This document shows positions 43,381 through 52,899 of a DNA stretch of 64,000 nt, piece by piece; the stretch's first letter is position 1; every line of letters begins with the position of its first letter. Both the position numbers and the translations under genes were made by a program. A model generated the notes under the pieces. That model was not told the DNA's origin. It saw nothing but the letters and a program-made list of their open reading frames with translations, and searched no databases. This DNA comes from Romanomermis culicivorax (taxonomy: Eukaryota; Nematoda; Enoplea; Mermithida; Mermithidae): contig CAWUHX010000156.1 of NCBI GenBank assembly GCA_963922205.1, positions 124,001-188,000 of the forward strand, written 5' to 3'.

Positions 43381-45872
43381 ATTACAATGTTCGAAGATTG
43401 GTACGTTCAACGGATATTTTTAATTATTTCACATCGTTGTTCGGTGTGCCTCATGCGGCCATCGAAGAACCATTATTTCTGGAGCCCGAGAATTTGAAAG
43501 CATTTATTAAGGCGATAAACCTTTCGAAATTTAGAGGACGTATAGTCATAGCGTTAGACACCGAAAGTGGGAGAAAGCCGAAAACTCCAGGATCAAAGCC
43601 AAGCGACGCATTGCGACTTCTAACGATTTCAACGATGTGCGGGAAGAACTTTATAATTGATTTAAAGTTTTGGGACAAAGAACACTTTCACAAAGTATAC
43701 GGAACGATTTTTCGCCGCGAAAACATCATCGTCGGTTTCCACATACGCGAGGATATCACGCTAGTTCTGACTAAATTCGGGTATTTAGATCAGGAAAAGG
43801 AACTAGTTCGAAAAAGGCGTGACAACATAGACTACATTTTATCGTGCTGCGTCTATGATTTGGAAATCGTACTGGCGGAGATGAAGGACAAGTCGAAAGC
43901 AAGAATAATCGGAATCAGCCCTGAAGGCCTTAACCTGAAAGCCCTTATGACAGAAGTTTTGTTTTTATGGGCCGACGCTTTCAAGATTTCCTGGGGACAG
44001 TTGAGTTCCCTAGAATTTCGGCAACTCATGGAGGCAGACAAATTGAATATAGAAGTTTTGCGATACGCGACGCTCGACGCGCGCGGATCCCTTCTATGTT
44101 TCTTGGCTCTACTTCGCTACGGATTCGCGACAGACATTCAAAATTGTTTCCAGTTGTACCCACACGATACGATGGAACCGGAATTGGTCGCTGATTTAGC
44201 ACGAAGATTTAGGGACACGTTCGAAAGTAAATACACGGATCCACAATGGAAAGGCGCTTACGGAGTGGAAGAAATAACTGGCAATACTAACGCATTATAT
44301 TTCATGATGCGTGGAGAAGCCATAGCGACCTATAAATTATCAGAGGAAATGACGCCAGGGACTTTTCAGTGTCCTCCGCATTTCTCTAATAGCGACATCG
44401 AACCGCAGCCAGTGCCCAATGGTTGGTTTCCATGGGTAGAAAGAAAGGTAAAAGCGTCAAGAAAGAGAAAGGATACGGACGATTCCGAGGAAGGACCAAC
44501 TAATGATTGGGATTTAGAAGATATTCTGGCGGCACGGCAATTTGGACGGCCAATTGAACCCCGAGAAATAGAAATGAAACACGGAAAATGGCCAAAAGAA
44601 GTGATCCACTTTACCAATATTATACGAGAACAAGTGTCGTTGCTTGAGGACCATTTTCACTCGAAAATTAACCGATCGATCGTCCCGATAGTCAAAGATT
44701 TGTACAAGAAAAACGTAAATCCACTAATTTACTTCTTGTGGCCTCATTCGGCGCAAGAGTGGAGAGCTTGGGTTCCGGGATTTACGTCGGGAATGTGGTC
44801 CTCCGTGTGGAGAAATGAACAAGAACGAATCGAATTCATGAAATGGATGGGCCAGGATCTCTTGAACAACAAGACGACCGATCAAATGGAACAGATGATG
44901 GAACGGTATCCAAAGATACGTACGCAGAAATCGATTCAAAACATTTTTTGCGTACTACCTATAAGATGGATACCGCGTTCCTGCAAAGAACCCATCAAAG
45001 AAATAGAGACAAATTTGCGCGACAATTCTATTTATTTTATGAACTGTAACTTTTATAATGTGTTCCATTTTTTGAGTATCCATGCCGCCAGTCGAAATCT
45101 TATTTATTGGAATGTTTCCGCGTCCATATTCGAGGCTAAGGACCTATGGGCCCCTAGCACCTCTGCAACTTTTAAATCTGTAACTAAGTGGGAGGACTCA
45201 GATCTGATTCCGCAAGTAGAAGTTGTGGTCCCGGCTAGCCAGGGTCCTACAGAACAAACTTCGAAGGAGCAGACTGTAAATGTACCACCTAAAGTAGATA
45301 ATTTGAATGTTTCAGATAACGGAATGGGGCAAGATAAGCCCGTGGTCGTACTTATCGCGGATCCCCCTATCACCAGTACACCCGCGGATGGGAGTAAAGG
45401 TGCCGAAGAGGAGGAAAAATTAATGGAGATAGTTGAATCCGAAAATCAGACACAACCCGATTTGGAAAAATTAACCGATCAGATAAAGGAAATGAAAGAG
45501 AAAATAGAAGTTTTGGAAAAGGAAAAGTACGGGAAGGCCGCGATCGAACTAGCGAAACAGTTAGAAGATACCAATCCCGAGGAAGAAGGGACGAGCGAAG
45601 AACCGTACGTAGAAGTAATATCCGAAATCGGTAGCGATGACGAAGAAACCGGAGATAACGTTTTGCCCACTCCGCCGGTTTATGCAAAGGCCGGTGGACA
45701 AAATGTAGAAAACATTACCAATCCGGTGAAATTCACAAAAGCAATGCAGAAGAAGAGACAAGATAAAGAGAAACGAATAGTTCGCGAAGAGAATAAAGCC
45801 GAGCTGGACAAAGTAAAGAGCGGAAAGTTCCAACAGCCCGCCGAAAATCCAAATGATAAGGTTAAATACTGA
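43381..45872 (+). CDS. DEDDy 3'-5' exonuclease-like fusion protein, main exon (about 830 codons)
   Basis: Starts after the acceptor at 43380 and stops with TGA at 45870-45872. Counting from the TTG at 43398: exo I A-L-D-T-E-S (D54, E56), exo II V-G-F-H-I-R-E-D-I (D119), a G-L-N-L-K-A-L helix near 177, exo III Y-A-T-L-D-A-R (Y223, D227). This is a complete DEDDy catalytic set as in RNase D, WRN and EXD2. Residues about 370-600 match the minus-strand C-terminal domain (L-I-Y-F-L-W-P-H-S). Residues about 600-824 are acidic with a Lys/Glu coiled coil (I-K-E-M-K-E-K-I-E-V-L-E-K-E-K) and a basic end, equivalent to the separate acidic ORF in the minus element. Likely a retroelement-borne nuclease. 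Substrate unknown. Confidence 0.75.
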
Positions 45873-47465
45873 TGAGGTCTCGGGGGGCGTGGACAAGTCA
45901 TCAACAAAGCCTTGAAAGAAGGAAAATATATCGTGGATTTCCAGTATGGAAGAGTATCTCTATCAAATCCATGTGTCCAGAAGTATCTCGCGCACATGGA
46001 TCCCGCTCTGGATGAGGAGGTAGCTCTAATGACGACAGATTTAATAAACCGGGTATACGACGAAGCCGGGATCGAAATCGAAACAATACGATATTATGAA
46101 TTACAGTTTCATGTTCTGCAAGCAAACTTGCCCGAAAAGTTGTGGAGCATTTTCGAACTTCAGCTAGCCAAATGGAGTACAACGCGATCTCCAGAGAAAG
46201 CATATGAAGCGGCTGTATGGGCCTGCGCTTGTCTATTTATGAAATTGTCTCGATTGGGCAGAATTCCACAAAATTTCGCAGGATTCCACTACCAGGCCCA
46301 CGCGTATATTACGATGAAATTGGGGCGGGAATTTAACGCTGGACAAGGAGGAGCAGGTAGCAATTTTCATGTGTTATACGCCTCTTGCCAGTCGAAAGCA
46401 TCGGCGTTAGCATATACGATTGCTAAGGCCGTGCTTCAAGACAAAAAAGACCCCGAACCGAAGTATGCGAATATACAGGTATGGAAGAAGGAAAGGGACA
46501 ACACCGACCCACGGATACGATTTTGGGAAGTAATTGATCGAAGGAAAGCCCATGATATATTGGAAGTCGAAAAAACTTTGAAGAAAAGAGTTGGATACCG
46601 AGTCAAGCATGCCCACACTAGGCCTGCGACCAGTAAGGTATCCAAACGATGGGTTAGAAAAGATAGGGATACGCAAAGAAGGGAGAAATCAGAAACGCCG
46701 GAAAAAGATAGAAAGAGAAAGCAGGAGAGTCGACACAGAGACGAAAGTCGCCACGAGAAATCGATGTCGCGAGAAAAGAAGCGAAAAGAGGCGGAAGAGG
46801 AGAGTTGGCGCAAAGAAATCAATGATTACGAAATGGCTTACGAAAGGAAGGAAAAGGAAAAGAGAGAAGCGAAAGAGCGACAGGATAACCGAGAATCTCG
46901 AAGTAGAAAAAGGGCATCGGCATATTACCAACACGACGATAGAGTGGACGTGGCCTACTCCAGTCGAAAGACTTCACTGGATAGGTCTAGGGCCGCGGAA
47001 ACAACGCAACAGGGAGTGTCGATGGCCGATGCGAACGCGATGGTACAGGCCCACCAGCAGCAATTACCATATTTACCGCCGAATTATCCGGGGTTGCCGA
47101 TGGTGGGTGTTGACTGTATAAATCGCCCTCTTTTTTCAGGTCAATTATTTTCAAATACAATGGTGCCGCCGCCGGCACAGTATCAAGTGCCGCAGTTTCC
47201 GATCATGCAATTCCAGCCCGGGCAACCGCAATTTTGCAACCAGTTCTTAGTTCCGCCGGGCGTGCAGATGCCTCCGCCTACGATGATTCCCCCGGTGCGT
47301 AATGTGCGAACCGAAGAAAGAATGGATATTCCGGGGACGTCTACGGGTACGCAACCGCCCCAAAGACCGCCGTCCACAGAGAACCCCGATTATATTTCCC
47401 CGTTGAAACGAGATATTGGTATTGGTCAACCGGGACGGGACCATAGGGGTCATAGAAGAAAGTAA
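45872..47465 (+). CDS. nucleocapsid/Gag-like protein with basic, Pro-rich tail (about 517 aa)
   Basis: The ATG at 45872-45874 overlaps the upstream stop as TGATG, but the main frame is one base off. The frames meet only if one G of the G6 run at 45882-45887 is skipped. Within the main frame there is no ATG before the conserved domain (first at K-Y-L-A-H-M). Residues about 20-180 are helical and align with the minus-strand protein (N-P-C-V-Q-K-Y, then L-P-E-K-L-W-S-I-F). The next about 150 residues are extremely basic and charged (R-K-R-K-Q-E-S-R-H-R-D-E-S-R), and the last 130 are Pro/Gln/Gly-rich, ending G-H-R-R-K. Proposed nucleic-acid-packaging role by analogy. Family unknown. Confidence 0.65.
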
Positions 47466-48612
47466 ATTTTTTATGTTCCAGATGACCCCGCTCTCCATGA
47501 GGTCATTATAAAGACAATTATTTCGTTCTGTAAAATTTTTCGATGTTTCAAAAGTTACCTATTTTTTCCGTTTTGAGCATCAGTATTACAAAATCGAAAC
47601 CGGTTGTGCCACCTTTATTATGCCTTAAAGTTGCCTCTTGTACTAATCTCAATTTGTTTCATTTATTTTTTCGTTTGTGTTTTGTTCGAATCTGCACGGA
47701 GATATATCGTATTTCTTTTTTTTGCGAATTTGTAAATTATCAAGCAATTTTTGTATTTTCTTAAATCTCGGGTATTTTGTTCCTTTCCGACAAGGTCACC
47801 AACTGACATCACCCAAGGGTAGCAGGCTTTGCGCTGCCATTTTCATATTTTTCTATCTTTTTTCCAAAACACATTTTCATTCTAAAATTTTTTCGTGGCA
47901 CAGACCGTGTTATGGGTTTAAGTTTACCTTTTAATAAGGCAGACTCACTTTAGCAATAAATACCATAAATATTTTGGTTCAAAATCTAGACAGCCAAAGG
48001 GCCAGAGGATTTGGTTTTCGGGCATCCTTTCTCCCTGGGGGCAGATAATACCAAAGGCGTTGGGGGGGCCAGTGTCCGGCCAAGGGGCCAGAGGAGCAAC
48101 AGCGGCGGAAATTCGAAAGTCTTGCGGGCTCTCCACGATCAACAACCCCCCCTCCGGAGAGGACGGAGACGAATGCCACAATCGATGATGGAGGAGCCGC
48201 CGATACGAAATACATCGACGGCAGTGGGGAGCAGCCCACAACCTAACTCGGGCACCGCGGGGGTTGCCGCCGGTCAAACGTTTTTATTTTTATCTTGGTC
48301 AAATTCGGCCCGAGTGCCGCGAACGCTATTCGTTCGAACATTTTTATTCTTTTATTCGGGACAACGGGCCCACGGGGCATTTTATTAGTGAACTTTGTAG
48401 CGTCGGGGGTAGCATCTGGCGCAATTGGCCCAAAGTTGTAAAGATACCGTGTGATACGGACGTTTTTATTTTCATTATTTACGATTGCGTCAACGGCGCG
48501 TAGCGTCGTTTTTGTTGAACATTTGGAGTCGCCGATCGTCGGCGTCGAGGGTCTGGGGCCCTTGGGGGATCTCCTGACTTTTCCCTTCGCTGGCGGGAAA
48601 AGTCTTGCCTTT
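47466..48612 (+). other. 3' region of the plus-strand element
   Basis: About 1.15 kb. The first part is AT-rich; 48040-48600 is GC-rich. The 125-codon frame at 48011-48388 has no recognisable domain. It leads into a polypurine tract. Confidence 0.45.
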
Positions 48613-48624
48613 GGGGGGGAGGGA
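48613..48624 (+). promoter_or_regulatory. polypurine tract
   Basis: GGGGGGGAGGGA directly before TGTCAG. The last six bases and the following TGT equal those at the 3' LTR of the minus-strand element. Confidence 0.6.
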
Positions 48625-49384
48625 TGTCAGAGGGTCAATTCCTCTGACCTTTGGTCCTCTAATTACATCATTTCATTTTCTAAAGTTTCTTTATCGCTAA
48701 AGTGTTTTCATTTATTCTCAGGTAAACAAACCGATAAAACGGTTTGTGTCACTCATATTTTTGGTCAAAAATAAATAAATGGTTGGCGCAAATGTTTTGC
48801 ATATCACTTGCAAGTCGACGTTAGACGCGCTGCAGTGTTTTTTATTCATTCTTATTATTATTATTGTGAGTAATATTTTCGTCGGGAGAATCGCCTCTCC
48901 CTCGTTTGATATTAGCGTCTGCACCGTAACATTCGGGCGCCTTGTTATTTTGGCGGTGGTGACAGAGGAAAGGATCACCGCTTCGTTTATTTGTGTTTTG
49001 AGATTCGCGTCGCGGACGAATTTGAGTAGTGACGCAGCCTGAGACGTTTGCGACGTTCCATCTTGAGGAGAGGAACCAGTGAGTGGTTGTCTGAGGTAGC
49101 TCACTTATTTTTGGTAGAGTTTCAGCTTAGGCCGTGGCCTGAGATATCCTATTGGCCCTGTGGCTCGTTGCTCAGGGACAAAGAAGGATCAGCCGACTAG
49201 GGAGGTTGAAGGCGTTAGCGTTTGTATTTTTGGGCACTCTGCACTTTTGTTTCGTACTCACATCCATCGTTGTATTCTACTACCTGTTGTGTTTTGCTCA
49301 CCAATAAACGTTCTCGTGCATCAAGTCTCAACTCACTGCAGTAGGACTGTATTTAGTACCGGGTTAGCGTCAGGGGCTGTACCA
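48625..49384 (+). repeat. probable LTR, right end uncertain
   Basis: Starts TGTCAGAGG directly after the polypurine tract and carries a perfect 8-bp hairpin (GTCAGAGG/CCTCTGAC, 48626-48648). AATAAA occurs at about 49303 within CCAATAAACG. The end is guessed at a CA near 49384, because TTGGATCTCCCAAG follows and could be a primer-binding site. I found no second copy upstream of 43 kb. Confidence 0.4.
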
Positions 49385-49523
49385 GATTGGATCTCCCAAG
49401 AACCGCAGGTAGGCAGCCGAGGGTATACGAGCACTTAATACGACAGGATGAAGCCAAAGTCCCTTGTGGGTCCGCATACCCCTCTTTCATTAGGGAACCA
49501 ATCCTTGCAGTTCAGCGAGATCC

Positions 49524-50174
49524 TTGCAGTTCAGTGAGATCCCTGGAAAAAAAATTTCCCAACTAAATGAAAAATTCGATATTTTAATGGCCCATGTGCT
49601 TGAAAATAAAGGCCAAAATGATAGGCAAAAATGCGCGGATCATTTGTCTATCACTTGTTTCAAATGTGGGAAAAAAGGGCACTATGCCAACGAATGCAAG
49701 GGCGATCCCGCCTCTTCTTCACCCCCTAAATGCTCTATTTGTAACAAGGAAGGGCACCTAGCTGCCAACTGCTTCGGGAAATGTCGTCACTGTAAAAATA
49801 TGGGGCATAGGCACAAAGATTGTCCTAACAGGAAATGCATGGTATGCATGCAAAGTGGGCATTTTGAAAGTTATTGCCCTCAAAAGCAGGGTCAACAAAA
49901 TAATGTTAGTGGGTCTAATTTTGATCTTTTGGATTCTGATGACCCCTGTATGATGACCTGCACAAATATTTGTACTGTTGCAGCACATTGTCAAATTTCG
50001 ATTCGAATGGGCTCAAAGTGGCCCAGGAATTTTCGTCAGTGCCACTGGCCCCTGAACCCAATGAAACGAGCGACAATGGGAATGAGCAAGTCTGGGCACT
50101 GGATGATGGAGCTACAGCATCCGTGTTGCCCAAAATCGAAAGGATTGACCCACATGGGCCTACACTGCCCTTGA
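49524..50174 (+). pseudogene. Gag nucleocapsid fragment with four CCHC zinc knuckles
   Basis: The first 140 codons are open and contain four knuckles in a row: C-F-K-C-G-K-K-G-H-Y-A-N-E-C, C-S-I-C-N-K-E-G-H-L-A-A-N-C, C-R-H-C-K-N-M-G-H-R-H-K-D-C and C-M-V-C-M-Q-S-G-H-F-E-S-Y-C. These bind single-stranded nucleic acid in retroelement Gag proteins. The matrix/capsid part of Gag is missing; just upstream, CCTTGCAGTTCAG(C/T)GAGATCC occurs twice in tandem. The segment after about codon 140 is out of its natural frame. Confidence 0.75.
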
Positions 50175-50746
50175 TAAATGAAGGCTCAGCTTGTAACCAA
50201 GCAAGTAAGCCCATTAAAAATAAAAAGTCCACAGACGAGTTTTCCACAAACGCTAAATTGAATTTTTTGGCGTTACAAATGCGGAATTTCAAAATTCAAA
50301 ATTTTCAAAATATCGGGAACGAACTTTGCAGGGAGGCCCAGTGGCATATGGATCCAGCTTGGCAGTCCCTCCAGTTGGATGCCACTTCCTTCCTCCAGCA
50401 GGGCGATATTATCGCTCAGTTTACAGGTGATGCCCTAACTATTTGGCCGTGCAGGCAAGTTAATGCCTCTCCAATTTACAAAAATCATAAAATTAATGGT
50501 ACATGCTACGAGTACATGCCTGCCATCGTTGAAGAACAACCAGGTGGTGAGGATCTCCTAGCCCTGAGCCAAAGGGTCGATTGCACCAAGCAATACACCC
50601 TTACAAAACTAACCAAACCCAGCAAACTGAAGAGGGCCCCATACATGTCAGTAAGGTGCCCCTTGAAATTATATGGCATGGTAACTTTTCTGTCTTTGAT
50701 TTCAAGGCTCCGGCCATTTTTCATAATCAGCTGGCCGCAGTCTTGA
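49970..50746 (+). pseudogene. protease-like motif fused to Env ectodomain (pol deleted)
   Basis: In the -1 frame relative to the zinc knuckles, W-A-L-D-D-G-A-T-A-S-V-L resembles a retropepsin active site (D-S/T-G-A). About 60 residues later, with no RT or integrase between, comes a glycoprotein-like stretch: G-D-I-I-A-Q-F-T-G-D-A-L-T-I-W-P-C, then N-G-T-C-Y-E-Y-M-P-A and a V-D-C. That Cys pattern reminds me of class III-type glycoproteins seen in chuviruses and some BEL elements, a tentative assignment. Several kb of pol must have been deleted. The frame is lost at the end and continues at 50581-51003 in another frame. Confidence 0.5.
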
Positions 50747-51226
50747 CCAGTTTGACACTTTTGAAAAGTTATATGTTCAGGACCCATGACTTGGAATTTG
50801 TGGTCAATAGACTTGTGAATTACACGGCGGAAATGTCCCTTAATTCGGGGACTGTTTACAATTTTTTGGCTGCATATGGTCAAATCCTGGGACATACCGT
50901 TTCAGGGGCGGGTCAAGCCCTAAAACATGTAATCGTTGATTCAGGCCAAACAATGACTCAAGGGCTCAATAATTCACTAAAAGGTCCTAAAATAATTCAA
51001 TAATTCACTAAAAGGCCCTAAAATAACTCAATAATTCACTAAAAGGCCCCTAAATTTAGCCATCTTAAAAGCCTTTATAATGGGCGCCATCTACGTTAGC
51101 TACAGGGTTTCTCGTTGCATTAAGCAGCCTCGGGCTTCCCCAAGGTATGACTTGCCCAGCCACCATATGGCCCCTTGTGCAGCCCCTACACTTGGACAAG
51201 CCCTTTTGGAGTTGGCGTTTAGGAAA
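50581..51226 (+). pseudogene. C-terminal Env fragment
   Basis: Frameshifted continuation: W-H-G-N-F-S-V-F-D-F-K-A-P, several N-glycosylation sequons (N-F-S, N-Y-T), then a hydrophobic G-A-I-Y-V-S-Y stretch after a tandem-repeat interruption, and stop near 51226. Broken by at least one frameshift and the 31-bp repeats. Confidence 0.45.
50968..51055 (+). repeat. 31-bp tandem repeat, about 3 units
   Basis: Units of AATAATTCACTAAAAGGCCC plus TAAAATAA(T/C)TC. They lie within the Env 3' end and break its frame. Confidence 0.85.
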
Positions 51227-51500
51227 CTCTGAAATGCCCGAAAATATATTGTAGCGCCTGAGAAAAAGGCCCTGAATGCCTCTCTGATCGAGTGGGTAAC
51301 TGAAATGGAATACTTCCACTCTCGAGTTTCTCATGAACGACTAGGATCCTCAACAGGATCAATCACTTCCCCTCGTCTGACGTCGATCAAGGCTTCAAAG
51401 TCCATCGGAAACAAATGGGGAAGTCTATACAACCGACTCACGTTCAAAAATTCACACCATGGAATGCGAATGAAGGCGTCTGCTTTTTGAACGACGGGAA
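51227..51500 (+). other. 3' region of the collapsed retroelement
   Basis: No coding signal. Ends with a short purine run GACGGGAA directly before TGTCAC. Confidence 0.4.
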
Positions 51501-52356
51501 TGTCACCAGGTACGAGTGACAGTGTAAAATATGCAAATTATTATTTTTGTTTTCATGTTTTACCAAAAATGTGTCCAGTATAAACCAGTTTTGTACAATA
51601 GGTGTTTTCGTGTTTTCTGCACCAAAATTATATGCACACTTCACTTTTTCCACTGGATTAAGTCACACATTTGTTTTATATGTTTGCACTTCTGTATTTA
51701 TTGGCAGGTGCGGTCAGATCAATCACAAAACACTAATGGGTTTTCGGGCATGGGCCACTCTGCCCCTTACATGCGATGGGTGGAAAATGTACTGTACATC
51801 GAATAAGAAATTATGCAACAGATGCCCGTAGAGCATGAATATAGAATGGGACTGTAGTGACAGAACCTACATCTCAAGTTGTAGGCCGATCTAGCTTGGG
51901 GGTAGACCCCTTCTGAAAGTATGGAAAAAGATCAGTCGAAGAATTGGCTGCTCGTTGGAGAGTAATTTTGGTACTGTTTCTCTTGCATTTTTGGCGTGTA
52001 ATGTGAACGTTATCGCCGTTTTTGTGGATAGCAAACTATCCCAACTTTACATTAGATTTTCTTTGTGGGTACTATAGTACCCCTTTCTCGTATTTTTCAG
52101 GGCCGCCTGCCCTTCACATTATTCCTTCCTTTCCACGGGCAGGGTCATTGCCCCGTTTTATTTATTCGCCAGCATCGCTACTCAACCCGAACCCTCGAAT
52201 TCTTGGTGTACGTCTGACCATATCCGACTGATTCCTAACCTAAGTTGTAACATTTTATTTATTGTTGTTACTCTAAACTAGTAAAGTTAGAAAAACCCAG
52301 TCCCGTTTGTCAGCGTTTTGGGGACTAATAATCCTCCCAAAACCCCAACCCTGACA
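51501..52356 (+). repeat. probable 3' LTR of the collapsed retroelement
   Basis: Begins TGTCAC and ends CTGACA (TGTCA/TGACA inverted termini), 856 bp, preceded by GACGGGAA. Its sequence does not match the 48625 LTR, so the 5' LTR of this element is missing or the assignment is wrong. Confidence 0.4.
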
Positions 52357-52899
52357 TTACCTCGACTAATGTGTAAAACTATCACTACATTTACCGATGA
52401 ATTTTTATGAAAAATGAAATCTTTTTTGCCCTATCTCGCTATTCCGACCTTGCTACGGATATTTTAACTATCGATAAGCTTCAATTGGTTTCGTTCCATT
52501 TTCGACAACTTTCACCATTTTCTGATCAATGCTAATGTTTCAATTGTCGCGCAGCATCCCTCGGCGCTGACCAACTTCAGGATTGTTAATTATTCGATTA
52601 TTTTTGACCTTTGTTCTTCCTTTATCGTCCCCGAGTTTATTACAATTTCTACACTGATAGCAATCAGTCCATCAATCAATCTAACAGATTTATTTTCCTG
52701 GGAAAGGTAGAAATGATTAGGCTGAGCCGTACCTTCGCATTTTAATAAATCAGTTCTTATGTATTTTGTATGGATAAACGTCACTTGACCATGTCTTCCG
52801 TTTCGGAAAAAATTCATTCAAGTACAACCTTACGGCCAGTTCACTTGAAGTACGGACAATCGGGCGCCATTTCGTACCAAATATCGATTCTATAGTTAT
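52357..52899. other. unassigned spacer
   Basis: No gene recognised. Confidence 0.4.

Noticed and set aside
45870-45875. Selenocysteine or simple UGA readthrough at the tandem TGA
   Set aside because: Two consecutive TGA codons and no visible SECIS; the ATG overlap with the G-run explains the layout better.
46407-47178. Overlapping ORFs in other frames of the plus nucleocapsid gene (including 46591-47121)
   Set aside because: Arise from the Lys/Arg/Glu-rich codon pattern; no homologue in the minus copy.
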